Positions 1-12,819 of a stretch of 64,000 bases of DNA are shown piece by piece; the first letter of the stretch is position 1; each line of letters begins with the position of its first letter. The stretch covers positions 1,302,001-1,366,000 of the forward strand of contig BJKQ01000003.1 of the NCBI GenBank assembly GCA_006538405.1, read 5' to 3'. Below the pieces are notes generated by a model. The model searched no databases, was not told the DNA's origin, and saw nothing but the letters and a program-made list of their open reading frames with translations. The position numbers and the translations under genes are program-made. The DNA comes from Hansfordia pulvinata. Its lineage: Eukaryota > Ascomycota > Sordariomycetes > Xylariales.

Positions 1-1
1 G

Positions 2-2512
2 GCACTCCTCTTCGTGAGAGGAGCGGGCATTCTACGCATCGTCATGACAGATGTGGAGAGGTTTGCCACGGAGCAGCCCCCTGTGATCACTGCAAAGTCA
101 AAACTTGAGCAAGCAGTCTTCTTCGGAATCAAGGAGGACAACCCATTGACGTTTGAAGTCCGCCGTGAGCAACAGTTCACTGATTCGCAATACGGCGGTG
201 CTGCTCTGAGTGTTAGCTCCGACATCTTGACTTCTAGCGGTCCCCACCTGTCCTCCCTCGCCAGCCGCGTCGATGATAACATCCAGGAGCGTGTGCACTA
301 CCTTCAGAAGCTGATGGCCCATATCAAGGCCTCGGGTATCAAACTGAAGCGTGTCACCAAGTGGAAACTGCTCTGGAATGCTGAGAAGATGCACGTCGCC
401 AGTACAGTGTGGAGGAAGCATGAAGACTTCGTCAACTCACGCCCCGCCGAGTCACGCAAGAGCATCATTGCCGAGATTGTTGAGTACATCAGAGCGGAGG
501 AAAAATCCGAACCCAACACTCTCAAGGGCGAAGTTGACCAGCTGCGCCATTGGTTTCTGAAGGATGTCGACCGCATGGAATTGTTTATTGCCTGGGCGTA
601 CGAGGTCATCAAGCACAGCTCAAGGGCTGGTCTCGATTCTCCGGACATCGCCCGGCTCATCTATGAAGCCTCGGAGATCTACAACGATGGCATTCGTGAC
701 GCCTTTGGATTCCGCACTCAGAACCTTCGCCTTTATGGGCTCACTGACGATCGCCTGGAAAACGGCATTATCGCCGGCAACTACGAAGGCCTGCCTGAAC
801 CTTGGACCTGCTCTCCCCTGATTGCCAACAGCGCCAAGCGACACCTCGAACTGGCCTCGGAATCAATCAAGCAGCATCTGGTCGCCGTGGAGGAGGGCAA
901 GGCTGCGAGTGACAACGAATTTGCGTCGAAGATCCAAGCTATCCTCCCACCGCTGACCGAGGTTTACCTCAGCATCCTTCAAGAGCTTTCGAGGGCCTAC
1001 CTTGCTAGCGATGATGCCGAGAAGCTCGCAAGTGGGCGCACGTTTGCATCGGTATATGAGCAGGATCGCCACGACAAGGTGGTTTTGCTTGCCGATTCTG
1101 GCAACTGGGAGGCTGCCATCGAGATTGCCGAGCATCACAAATCCTTGCCCGCCCTCGCACAGATCATGATCCGGCACTGCCAGCTTATAAAGGCTCAGAG
1201 CCTCGTGCCCGGTATTACCAAAGCTCAAGCTGATCGGAACGATGCCAAATACGCCGCCCAGCAGCAGCAAATCAAGGGTTATATCATGACATACGGCAAG
1301 AAGTTTGCTTTCCCTTATTACGAGGGGGTGTATTCTCAACTGGGCGTGAATGTTCTCCTGGAGGACGAATTGGAAAGCAAGTACAAAACCATGTACTTGC
1401 GGACCAAGCCGCAATTGGCCAAGATCTCCTGGATCAACGACGTCGTCCAAGAGAAGGACATTGATCATGCAGCTGATACGCTCTTGAACCTTGGTCTGTC
1501 GCGCGAACAACAACTGTGGAACAAGAAAATCGAACTCAGTCTTGGAAAGCTGGCTCGTATGGCCGAGGCTTGCGAGCCGTCGCAGAACGCACTTTTCAGT
1601 GCAAAGAAGTCCGAAGTCAAGCCTGCGCAACCTGACGCTCGTTTGGTCGCCGTCGACAAAGAGCTTTCGACAATTGAGATCCAGCAAATGTTCTACTCCT
1701 TTCAGGTCCAGCCAATCATTCACACAGCCTTGGATGACGCGTCAGAGGAGAACCTGGTTCTTGAGGCCTTCGCGCTGAAACATCCCAAGAAGTACAAGAT
1801 CTTGAGCCAGATTTTTGAAGATGCCCTGCGCAGGTTGTTGAAGCACGAAGCTCTGGACACATTTGGTCTGATCGATCTCTTGACCCTGGTCACGTTGCCT
1901 GACGAGACCAAAACCCAGATGCCCGATCAGTTCCTTCTTGCTCTGCGGGTGGCATACAACGGCTTGGAAGGCGAAGAGCGATACCAAGCGGAGCGACTTG
2001 TGTGGAGGAGATGCTATCTTCGGGAGGATTGGACCAAGATCAACAACACGGTTCTGAAGAACGACTCGGACGTTACAGCCACCTTGAGTCACACGGACCT
2101 ATTCGGGACGTACTGTCAACTTTTCGCTGACCGTGAGTCTCCATTCCTTCGCAATGTCCTGCGTACCTCGATTCACAGAAATGCAGAACAATCCGGGACG
2201 GAGAACCTCCAGCGGGTCTTGCCCTCTGAGGCGGCCGGGGTTTTCACGGATACGCTGGACAGACGTTTCGAGAAGCTGGACAAGGGCTACAGAGAAAAGC
2301 TTTTCGAGGCGATGCGGTGGGAAGATGGCAACTTGGCTAAGCACCTTGAGAAGCATCGACTTGAGCAGTGGGCTCAGGAGGCACAGAAGCTTGCCGAGGG
2401 TTTCATCAAGAGTCAGCTCGATGCTGCGACTGCAGAGGGTGCCACTGTGGAAGCTTCAGGAACCTTCCGCAAGGCCAGAAAGGGATCTCGTGGGAGGAAG
2501 GCGTCACAATAG
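2..2512 (+). CDS. NUP133: Nucleoporin NUP133, C-terminal part (5' truncated by window edge)
   Basis: The reading frame is open from the first bases of the window to a TAG at 2510-2512, giving about 836 visible residues with no intron. The N-terminal beta-propeller expected of NUP133 must lie upstream of the window. The visible part is almost entirely alpha-helical, matching the Nup133/Nup155-type C-terminal (Nucleoporin_C) fold. By family knowledge NUP133 is a stem subunit of the Y-shaped (Nup84/Nup107) scaffold of the nuclear pore and contacts Nup84/Nup107 through its C-terminal helical domain. The protein ends in a basic tail rich in Arg and Lys. There is no true start here; the GTG at 14 is an internal codon. 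The next supported gene downstream is about 19 kb away. Identification rests on my recognition of the helical sequence, not on a search. Confidence 0.88.
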   Translation, partial: ALLFVRGAGILRIVMTDVERFATEQPPVITAKSKLEQAVFFGIKEDNPLTFEVRREQQFTDSQYGGAALSVSSDILTSSGPHLSSLASRVDDNIQERVHYLQKLMAHIKASGIKLKRVTKWKLLWNAEKMHVASTVWRKHEDFVNSRPAESRKSIIAEIVEYIRAEEKSEPNTLKGEVDQLRHWFLKDVDRMELFIAWAYEVIKHSSRAGLDSPDIARLIYEASEIYNDGIRDAFGFRTQNLRLYGLTDDRLENGIIAGNYEGLPEPWTCSPLIANSAKRHLELASESIKQHLVAVEEGKAASDNEFASKIQAILPPLTEVYLSILQELSRAYLASDDAEKLASGRTFASVYEQDRHDKVVLLADSGNWEAAIEIAEHHKSLPALAQIMIRHCQLIKAQSLVPGITKAQADRNDAKYAAQQQQIKGYIMTYGKKFAFPYYEGVYSQLGVNVLLEDELESKYKTMYLRTKPQLAKISWINDVVQEKDIDHAADTLLNLGLSREQQLWNKKIELSLGKLARMAEACEPSQNALFSAKKSEVKPAQPDARLVAVDKELSTIEIQQMFYSFQVQPIIHTALDDASEENLVLEAFALKHPKKYKILSQIFEDALRRLLKHEALDTFGLIDLLTLVTLPDETKTQMPDQFLLALRVAYNGLEGEERYQAERLVWRRCYLREDWTKINNTVLKNDSDVTATLSHTDLFGTYCQLFADRESPFLRNVLRTSIHRNAEQSGTENLQRVLPSEAAGVFTDTLDRRFEKLDKGYREKLFEAMRWEDGNLAKHLEKHRLEQWAQEAQKLAEGFIKSQLDAATAEGATVEASGTFRKARKGSRGRKASQ

Positions 2513-5237
2513 TCGGATCGCTCGAGTATTGAGGCTGTATAAGATGGGGACAAGGCGCAAGAGGTTATTCCATTAATACACATGAAACGGTAGGCGGTTA
2601 GGGAACAAGACATGGCTGTGCTGGAAGAAAGGCATAAGATACCTCCATTGCTTTCCCTCCGCTTTGTAATCTTATTTCTCAATCGACCTTGGAGAGTTCC
2701 ATTCTGGTAGTGAAGACTCTTGCCATGCCTATGCGTCCATCTGCCACTGCATCCGAGACTAACCACCGGCGCTCATACGGCTTTTAGATCTAACTCGAAA
2801 TCCACGGTTGCAGCGGTCAGCGGAACGGCAAGCGTCTCATCAACTCAACTGCCACAACGGGTCAGCAGCATAGTTCTCTGTATTTTGTTGATGCGATGGT
2901 ATTGCGCCAAGAGTGTTGGCAACAACAATGACAAGGAGATGGTACTCGTAGGGAGGGTACCCATGCAGCTATTCCCCAGCAGCGATTCAGACCTATCTTG
3001 CCAACCCCTTGAAGGCCGGGCCAGGGCTGAAGAATAATCGCGCTTGGTCGGCGGTCCATTTTCAATGAAACTCGGACTGTCGTGAAGTCGCACTGCGATA
3101 GACATCGTATCGAGTTCTGAGTGCCAGTTTTGAACGGCTGGCGACGACGCCCAGCTCGTTGCCTTGACCCGATGCTTCTTGCTACAGATTACCTGGCAGG
3201 AGTTTCTCTACGCGGGTGCTTGTCACTTCAGTCATACACAAACTCTCCGCCGCTGGGCCCAGGTGAGGTCGACATCGCTTGCCGTGTTCACGTACCCAAG
3301 CATAGCCGCCAGCTGTCTTAGGTCTACCAGCCCACCTCCTGCAAGGCGTCCACCTGGAGACGTCTTCCCCACGATGAAGCAAGCCCCCCGCCCCTCCTCG
3401 CGCGACTAAAAGACTCGTCGCGTTGAGGAGATGTTGTCTTGGCCCGCTCGCGGCAGACTATCCGACCTGCCGGCCGGGAGGGTGCACTGAGTCACGGTTC
3501 CTCTAGCCTCTCAATATACTTCGTAGGCTTCAAGGCCCCCCGGTCCCTGTCCTCGTTGAACCATTGTCGAGCTCCAATCAGCCTCGTGCCTTGGAGTGAG
3601 CGCCCCGGCCCGGCTGACAGGATCGTGCTTCAACCGCCCCCTCCCCCATGCTCCAAGGGAACTGAGGCCTTGTAACATTGGGGGCAGAGTGGCAAGGCAT
3701 ATTTCGTCTCTGGCCGGCCAGCCCGCCCGCCCTTTTCCAACCTCGAAGAAAGCCCCTGCCGTCGCCCGGAACGGGATCAATAACTCAGCAGTGTCCTGTC
3801 CACGAGACCAAAAGGAACACCGGAGCCGAGACTCCGTCTGCCGGTGGGGTCTCACCACCTTGACCCCATGCAAGACCGGGTATACTCGAAGCGAACCTGG
3901 CTACCTGACCTTGCTTGCGTGCTTACACAGGCGTGGGAAGCCCTTGCCTTCGCACTGCGCAACCCTCCCCCCCACTGGGATGCTGAGGGAGAATCAATCA
4001 CCTTGCATTTGATGCAGACGCCATCTCGTTGTTTCTTTGGAATGTGACCGGCACGTTTGGGGCGGGGGACGAGAATCCTGGCAGGCGGACCCGTTGACCC
4101 CCCCTTCCCAAGCGCGACTCCGCGTCGACCGGACAGAGAGACATGAACGCCACGCCACAAGAGAGAGACTCGAGTCGCCGCCGAAAGGGATCACTCGCCG
4201 CGGGACGTGCACTGCTGCGCGGTAAATCAGATTGGGGGAAGGCGGGGGCATCATCCTCTTCGCCCTCTTTTCTGCGCACTTCGTTGCCCAGAACAGCCGC
4301 CCCCACGATGCCACCATGACGCACAGGATATGGATGTCAGCACCGCTGCACCTCGCCTGGGGCCAGAGCTTAGCCGGGCTCGGAATACGATGAGCTGGCT
4401 TCCCCCCCTTTGATCGGCAGGCGACATAGGGCCGAGGAGGGGGCCCAAGCTGCCGCCCAGTCCGCGAAGCGTTGTGGGATTCAAGTCGGTACGCATTCTC
4501 GGGGAGCGCACTTCCGCAATGGGTTTCCCAAGACCCGTAGCCTATGCTGAGAGCCCCGTCACCATCGTCGTTGCCATCATCGTCGTTGGCGGAGGCGGCG
4601 GCGGCGGCGGGCGACAATGAGCGCTGACGATCCCAAGTCGAACCCGGCCAGTCTTGGCGGTGTACGAGCCGTGCCATTCTGGCGTGCGTGTGCGTGCGGC
4701 GCGCGCGCCTGTGAGCTGCGCAGCTTCCATATTATTTCGGGAGATGCCGAGCCTGGCGCTAATGACTTCGCCACGCCTCGGCAACACGACCAGGATTCGC
4801 GGCGGCTCCACTGGGCGCGCCTCACTGCCTGCGCCGGACCGGAGCCAAGCCAGAGAGCCGCGCTCGTTTGCTGTCAAGTGGCAGCTTAGGCGGCTTTAGC
4901 ACAGCCGTGCTCACTCCGGCTAGCCACCAACGATGCCCAGTCTTGGCAATTCAGAACAAGGCCTCGGCGGCCGGCGCGCGGGGGGCAGCGGTGGCGTGCG
5001 AGCCCAGCAGATCGACCAAGAAAAGAGCCAGTGTCGTGCCAATGCGAAGGAAGAAGCACAAGACCGGCCGGTGCCCTAGGGCTGGTAGCACAAGCGACAG
5101 ACGCGGCGTGGCGCTTAATCTCTAGCTGCTCATCGCAAGTCGCGCCCTTTTGTGCGAGCTCGCTCCCACCGGCAGAGCAAGGGCTTTGACGAGGCATGTA
5201 CGAGTATGGGCGCTGCTGGTCTTCACTGAGTCAGGAT

Positions 5238-5263
5238 CCGCCGCCGCCGCCGCCGCCGCCGCC
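5238..5263. repeat. (CCG)n microsatellite
   Basis: About 8.7 perfect CCG units in non-coding DNA. No convincing reading frame surrounds it, so it is annotated as a simple repeat and not as a polyproline or polyalanine coding tract. Confidence 0.95.
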
Positions 5264-6308
5264 TTGGTTTCCGCCCGACCGGGTCTGGGGTTGACGTGAC
5301 GGTGCTTCTGGCATACCCATCCCGCCAGTGCTCCTTCAGCGTAACCCCCTCTCCGCCGATGGGGTGATCAGGGGAGCCATTCCCGCGCACCAAGCGCCCG
5401 ATGAAAGGGGGCGAAGATTCTTGTTTCAAGCCCTGGTCCTTCGTCATAACAAGGCAGACCTCTTTCGCCGCGTTGCATTCTTGCTGCCATTATAGGACGC
5501 AGATGGCCACCAATAGTCGTCTGGGATCGCTGGAGGTCGACAGGCAGCTCCGCGGGGAGTACGAGTAGGTAGACGGCCTTTGTTGAACTCGGCTTGCCTC
5601 GTAAGCGACGAGGCGCGCTTGGCGGCATTTCCTCGGCCTGATCGAGACGCGAATCCATCCTTCGAAAATTTGATCGCATCGCCCAGGCTGCGACGCCTAC
5701 TCATGACCCTGCCAGGCGCTTGTGGCGGCAAACCGTAGGAAGAGCCGCGGTGCGTACTAGCGTATTAGACGCTGACGATCCTTTGCGGCCCCTTGGCCAC
5801 AGGCCACGGTCGTGGGTTCTTCATCTGCCCTGGTCCTTGCCAAATCCAAAGTCACAAGCTTCAACCTGGTTGAAGATTCCGGTTGCGGAACAAGCACGAA
5901 AGGGGACAGAGTACGAGTAACGGGTGAGATCCAAAGCCGCCGATGCCTTGGCAGGGCAATTCTTGGTTGGCGTCGGCCTGCCTGTGCACCGCTGGCTGTC
6001 CGTGTTACCTCGGCTCCAACCACATTGCCCCTCGCGCTTATTCCTATGCTACGGGTTGAAAGCTGCTTGCATTGCATACGAGGAGGCCGTGAATGTCGAT
6101 CGTGGAACGAATTGCTGCTTCTGTATGTGCCGTGGGCATTGAGCTTGGGCAATTATTAGAGTTAGTTGGGACCTAAAACTTAGCTGGCAACGTCGCGACC
6201 CAGCTGCTTAACGCGTGCTTCGGAGGTCTTAACCGGTTCTAGGCAGGCGACCCGAGGCGAAAGACAGAAAGGGGACAGAAAAACACGAGAAGCTTTGGCC
6301 CCTCACTT

Positions 6309-6323
6309 ACACACACACACACA

Positions 6324-6368
<45 letters not shown>

Positions 6369-6387
6369 TCTCTCTCTCTCTCTTTTT
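6309..6387. repeat. (AC)n followed by (TC)n pyrimidine tract
   Basis: Eight AC units (6309-6324) run straight into an almost pure CT tract reaching about 6387, interrupted only by short T or C runs. The pyrimidine strand is the + strand. Long mirror-symmetric polypurine/polypyrimidine tracts of this kind can form intramolecular triplexes, and alternating AC can form Z-DNA; both are general properties and not shown here. Confidence 0.95.
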
Positions 6388-9129
6388 CCGCCATGGCCAG
6401 GTAATGTCCGGGCTCGATGATAAAGGGAGTGCTTCTAGAGAAGGGGGAAGGCAGATCAAATTGTTGAATTGTTCGCCCCCTCAACTTTCGTGCGACTTGG
6501 GCTCCGCAGAGCCCCATAGCCGCCGACGCTGATGGCCCGCAGACCAGCCCCCTGGACCGTACGAATACGATTTGCCTACCCTTAGCGGAGTGAGAGCCGA
6601 AGTTGTGGACTGAACCAGGTCAAGGATGGCCGGTTTCCCTCGCGGAATGCTTTTCGGCGTGGGCGCAGCCCGGGGACGAGAGCGGAACGAAAGAGCTCGA
6701 GAGAATGGTGTCCACCGGGTCAAACCCTGAAAACGGGAGATGACAAACACAGTGTATGGTATGAGGCTGGGCGGGGATGGGGCGGGGGAGTGGGCGGGTG
6801 TTCGTAGGCGGGTCATGGCGGATCACCGCTGCGAGCATGCAGGGTGCCCAGGGTGTCGGGCGACAGGCAGTTCGCGGCAAAGAGCCCCACGGGGTGGCGA
6901 ATCACCAGGGCAGGGATTGGAAAGTGCGTGTGTGTGCTGTGCGCGAGCACTCGTGGCGCCATTGGCCAGCTCACGAGGCGTTGGCGTTGGATAAAGGCCG
7001 CGTTGGGCCAGATGTGGGTGAGGCTCTACTCGGTGGCCGTGCAATGCATGCCTTCCCCAGACCGATCCATGCCTCCATCACGAACTTTTGAGGCGGAGAT
7101 CAGGCGTCGTGATACGAAGAGGCACCGTACTCCTCCCATGGGTCACAGCTCTGTGAGAGGAAGGGGCGCGAAGAAGGGGGCTTGGAAGTCGAGTCTCTCG
7201 TGGTTGTCAAGTCTCGCCGGCGAGGCCACATGTGCGCTGGCACGAGAGCATTCTCACGACGATGGGAGGGGCAATACCGGGTGCTTGGGCGGCGAGACCG
7301 TGGGCACTGCGACATCTTCGGCGATGGTGCCATGGAGGGTAGGCGATGCGCTCGGTGGGCGTTTCCCGACGCAGGGCCGAGTCGAAGCGGCGGGGGGGCC
7401 CAAGGGCAGGCGACAGAACGGTCGGAGCTATCGTCGGATTTGACTGATTTCCGGCAGGCTTTTGGGCCGGGTGGGGCGGGGCGGGGCGGCGTCGGTGGCG
7501 GGAGCGAGGCGGCGGGCATCGAGTTGCAAGGTTGACGCCGGGCAGAGTCGTGATGGTGGCCACGAGGCAGCACAAACATCCAGGAATAGACACATGTAGT
7601 GCAGACCGACAGGTGACGGGAATGGACGAGAGATCAAACTGTTCCGTCTAATGCCTGCACACCGTACATACATTGGATGCATGCAGGTACCGGCCAGGTC
7701 CGCTCAGGTTAGGTACCTCATAATGTGCCTACCTACATGTACATGTAAGGGTCGCAGCCTTTCAGGCAACCGGAGATCCACGTAGTGCCGTTCGAGCTCA
7801 GTGGAGGGTCACAGCGACCAAAGGGTGGCCATTGCAGCGTAAAACTTCCAGTGCGGGCAGGAAGGAGGGGTTCTCATGCTCAGCGGTCTCCGCGCCTTCA
7901 CCATTTCGCCACCTTGATGCACTTCCGGCCTCAGGTATCGGCTGATGTCCGCCTGACAGGTGCGTTAGCTACCTCAAGTACCTAAGGCACCTCTACTATG
8001 TGGGAATGTGTCCGCTTCTGTCAGATGCAACATGGCTCGTGGAAGTGCCGAGGTGTCCAATGTTTGGATTCATCTCGTTCTGACTGTACGAGCACAGGTA
8101 ATACGTCTGGACTTCCAACGTGAGGGCGCTGCTGACCCAGCTACAACAAGATGACGCTACCATGGGCCAACCGTGAGCGGGAGACATCGCCAAGCCGGCA
8201 GTCCGGATGTGACGCTTACGAATGCGCTTATGGCACGGTCGCGATGTTGTTCTTCTGGCACGGGAGCGTTGGGTACTTCCTGAGAATGCAGTTATGAACT
8301 CCAGTCACTTACCTCAAGGTACCTAGATATGTATGTACCGCCCCGCTACAGGCTTGTACCGAGGGACACGACCCCGTACGCTACTTCCCCAGCCTGTACC
8401 TGTGCACCGGGCTGTGGTCTGCCTCAGGTGGTAGCTCCAGGGCTGGCGCTTTCAGCACACACGCACCAGGGAGTGATTAGGGCTCACCACGGCTGCGCAT
8501 CCATGCCCCCCTGGGCGACGGCCGCTTGCAACGCCCGGGGCTCTGATTGGGTACCGGGCCCCTGGTCCGGTAGATCTCACGCCATGCGCGCAGCCTCAGC
8601 TGGCCGGCGCAAGGATCAGCCCGGGCAAATCACAGCCCCGGCACGCGACCGCGCCCGCCGTGGCTGGCCGGGCTGCCAAGCGTGCGCGACGCAGGGCAAT
8701 CCACGAGTCCCTTAACCCCGTCTCTGGGTGCTGTCTGCAGCGCTCGAGCAGTAACGGCGCAGCAGTACGGCACAGCCGGTGGCCCCGGTCCGCCCCAGCG
8801 AGCGAGTGCGGGTGCGCCCTCCGGGGGGCAGAGCGGATGAACCATAGCCCCGCCTCCCGCCAATCACTCCCCAGAACCCGAGGCCCCGGCAGAACGGGGG
8901 TCTTTCAGGCACCGGGACGGGACGGGCTGAAGCTGGCCGGTTTAGACAGCCCCCTGGTGAAACATGAGGGCCAAAGCTTGCAACGACCTTTACCTACGAA
9001 GTAAAGATGCCTCTCGAGTGCGTCGTCCCATGGAACTTTCTTTCTCCCTCCTTTTAGTTTTGTCCCCCAATAGGGAGCGTCCCCTGTCTATAACGCGCGA
9101 ATCGGCGAATCGGAGCCCATCTACACCGC

Positions 9130-9151
9130 GGGGGGGAGGGGGGAGGGGGGG
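9130..9151 (+). repeat. G-rich run, G-quadruplex candidate
   Basis: Three runs of 6-7 G separated by single A residues. Long runs can be split, so this satisfies the usual four-run G-quadruplex pattern on the + strand. It lies in non-coding DNA. Confidence 0.8.
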
Positions 9152-12100
9152 ATCGCTGGCTGTCAAAGGCGGGCCGTAAGTTGATAGGTGCACAACCGCG
9201 ATTGTGAAAAATTCAAGCGCGAAGCGGCCAATCAGGACGGGGGTGGCCAAGGCACGGAAAACATCCATGGATGCTGGCATCCATTGCATGTACGAGCACC
9301 AGTACCCAGCCCATACCCTCGCAGCAAGCGTTGAGGAACTCCAGAGGCAGAGGGACGCGTGCTGCAGGACTGGGGCGCTAAGCCCGAGTCGGAATCAGCA
9401 TCGTACCTACCTGGTACCTACCTGACGAGTACAGGGCTTCCTTGAGAGGTCGGGGTTTTTTTGTATGTACTTCAACGAAGGTAGGTGGTGGCTAGGGTAC
9501 CTCACCTACACCTTGAGAGAGGGGGCAGTGCTGCGCTGTACCAGCAAGCCATACCTTAGGTATATGACCAACACCCGATGATGGCTGTCTGGAGGTGCTG
9601 TCACGGGCGGGCAATGGATGCCTTGCCACGACTATCTCCCGGGACCGGCTCGGTGTGTGAACTGTCTTGTTCGCCACGGCCTCACGGACTCGTTGCCCGT
9701 ACGCTTGACCCGAACTAGGTGGCTGGCCGACGAGCCCTGCACCGACAGACTGAGTGCAGACAGCGTGCCGACGAGCCAAAGGAGGGGGGACTGGCAACCT
9801 AGATGATGGTGACGGGCAACGTCCGTGCAGCCGCGCCCCTGGAGCCGAGCGCTGTCCCGGCCGACAAGATCGATCTCAGCAAACCAACAGGTGGGACCCC
9901 GCAGCGAGAAGGGAAGTACGTCCGTCAGAAGACGCGCGCGCCCCCGAAGGATCTGATCCCCGGGCTACCCACTGCGCTGGTCCGTGGCTCCGGAGATGCT
10001 GGTCCCAGCAAGCGCGCATAGGCTAGCTAAGCGCGGCTAATCAGCCCCGACAGACGCTGCGGTGGGCGGCGCCAGACCTGTCTGTGCCTGGCTGGCATAT
10101 GGGGCGAGCAGCGGCGGGGAGGGGTAGGAGACGGGTGGGTAGGGGGAGGGGGGGGGGCGTGTGCAAAGGCCTGGGCGAAGAGGCCCTGGATCAGTCGAGA
10201 CAGGGACAGCGACAGGGACTGGCAGAAGGGCGGAAAGACGACAAGACAACAATATGTCAGTAATGATAGGTAGGTATGTAGGTAGGTGAGTCCGGCGCGG
10301 AACGCACGTCTTGGCAAAGATTGACGCCGCGTCTCGGCAATGCACCTCGTTCTTGAACGCCCAGTCAGCTCTGGCTGGAGAGCAGAGCGGCCAAGAGGCG
10401 ACCTTCGCTGCGCCCAGGGTCTGCGCGTGACTTAGCCAGGTCTTGATACTTTAGAAAGGTAATATCTTATTTGTCTTTTCTTTTTTCTTTCTCTCAATGA
10501 AATAAGTCCCTGCGGTGTTGCAGAGGGAAACAATTTCAAAGCATCAAATATTGAAGTTGGGCTTGGCTGCCAATCACCGCGATGCACGGCCCTGCCGAGG
10601 CTCCGGCTACTGATTGTCCCTCCACTATCATGATTCGTAAGCCGGCATGCGTCTCGTCGGCGATCGAGGGTCCCGGAAGCGGGAGGGGAGGGGGGGCCAT
10701 CACGGCTCCCTGCGACTGACGCAATCGTCGACGATCCACGGCTCGTACTAACGGACAGCCCACGGCTTCCACGACAGAACCTTTGCGAGGCTGGCCGCAG
10801 TGGCGCACCGGCACTGGCTCTCAGCGACACATGGCTGCCGGAGCTGTCAGCTTTCTGCTGGATCGCGCGCTGACAGGCATTGTGACAAATCGCGGGCAGG
10901 AAGAGCGACTTCCGAGCCTCCCGCTGCATGGCCATGTCGACACGGTGGCCCCGCGCCGTTGTTGTGGTCCGGTGCGTCATGCCGGGAACTGCGGCACTCT
11001 GACAGGGAGCCTTCTTGCCTGGCGTCGTGCAGGTGGGCTATTCCCGGGGTGTCGCATCGGATTGGCCGCGGCCTAGGTATCGTGAGCTTTTTCTACTTGT
11101 TATTAGCCGTCCGTCCAAAGCGGACGGGGCACGGTTTCTAGCTCTGGCCACTGTGCGCGCGCCCGCGACCGCGCGAATCATGAGCTGTGGTCATCTTTAG
11201 CTTCATCTCATGATGTAGCTTGCCTTGTTCCCTCACCCAGCCAAGTGCGCAGAGCCAGGTAAGGAGGTACTTTGCGGTCAATGGTGTTGATATCATCTAC
11301 TATAATTATAGACGCGACCTGAAGACACAGATGCACCATCACGGGCACTTTATTAGCTGCCTGCATCAGGCATGGTGCGCACCCCGTAAGCTGCAGCGAA
11401 CGTGGCGCAGCACATCATAGCCCACGGTACAGGGGGGCATCGGGCAAGGGTGCGGCGGGCAGGCTTGTACCTGCGTGGCTGGCAGCGACGCCGCCTCCCG
11501 CCGGGGGTGCTTCTGCAAGCGTGGAGCCGATTTGCATCCCTTCGCGCCTGGAGCTGAGGCGATTGGGCCACGAGCGAGTTGATCGCAGTGGGAGGACAGT
11601 ACTCGTAATTCACTGGTGCAGGGTTCGAGGCACTCGCTGCTTGTCCCGAAACGCGGAATTCGGTTCGGCTGCACCCGGTGCCCACCGCAGGTTAGGTATC
11701 TACAGATGAGCGAGTACTCGTACCTTCCAGATGTACCACCTACAATTACACATCTAGAGGTAGGTACCTAAAGGAGGCAGGTATGAGTACCAGACACCAC
11801 CTGCAGGCACTTCTTCCAATGAAGTGCCTTTACATTAGGTGCCCCCAGCATGGTCGTACCGCGGCCAGACGCAGCACGGTTTTCTGCCCGTTTTGTGGCG
11901 CACATTGACAGGCCCTGGGCATCCATGAGATCAGGCCAACCAGGCCAGGTCAGGGTACGAGTAGGGCGTCGTCGAGCAAGGCTGACTTCTGCGGCAGGCG
12001 GACACGCGCGAGGCAGACTCACCTCCAGCCCTCGAGGCTCCGCTCCGCTCCCAGCCAGTCAATCCCATCACCACCCGTCTTTTCCACTAGTTAGACGAAA

Positions 12101-12794
12101 TGAGGTCATCCTCACCCATCTGCCGAGCCGGCATGGCCAGACCACTCACCACCCTGTCCGCATCCCATTTCGGAAGTCTGCTCGCACCGCCGCGTTGGTG
12201 GAGGAAAAGAAGGGGGGAGGGGGGGGACGTTGTTGAATAAGCGGCCTGCTTCGTCAGCAGGCCCGGTCTGATTAATGATGATATCTTCCATGCGGTTCTG
12301 TGCGTGGCGCCGAAGGTCTCATCTGAAGAAGAATGGAGGAAGAGGAGGAGGAGGGGGGATGGTGCAGCTGTGCGCTCGACGTTGCAACAGTGCTGCAATC
12401 CCCTGCCAGCTTGCGTAAGCAAACGAGGAGACGAGGAGCAGACAAGGCAAACCCAGATATTGTCCCACTGGCTCTTTCTTTGCTCACCCCCGATCCCCAC
12501 GTATTATTGATTGATAAAAAAACAAATGTCTCTCGGGCGTGGCTCCGTCATCGTCGTCATGGGCCCAGGAACGCTCGGGACGCAGCAGCAGTTGAGTGGG
12601 GGGAGCGGTGAGCCGGAACGGCGGGACACACAGCTACGAGTGCTTCGTGTACGCGGCGTACGAGTGGCCACAACCGACCGCGCAGTCGAAGGTCCACGAG
12701 TCCTCGTGCGAGTGGTTCCGTCTCCCGTCTTCTTTCTTTCCCAGGTACTCGTGGTCGCGCGAGCGAGTAGCCGGGGGGCGTGCGTCTATCGTGA

Positions 12795-12819
12795 GGGGGG
12801 GGGGGGGGGGGGGGGGGGG
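12795..12819 (+). repeat. 25-nt G homopolymer
   Basis: An uninterrupted run of 25 G, the longest homopolymer in the window, within non-coding DNA. The exact length of such a run is the least reliable base count in any assembly. Confidence 0.9.

Noticed and set aside
863..1723. 286-codon open frame on the minus strand inside NUP133
   Set aside because: It is the antisense shadow of a clearly conserved + strand gene; its translation has no recognisable domain.
3994..4677. 227-codon minus-strand open frame in the desert
   Set aside because: Arg/Ser/Pro-rich, driven by GC-rich sequence and a GCC-type repeat; overlaps other open frames and has no domain.
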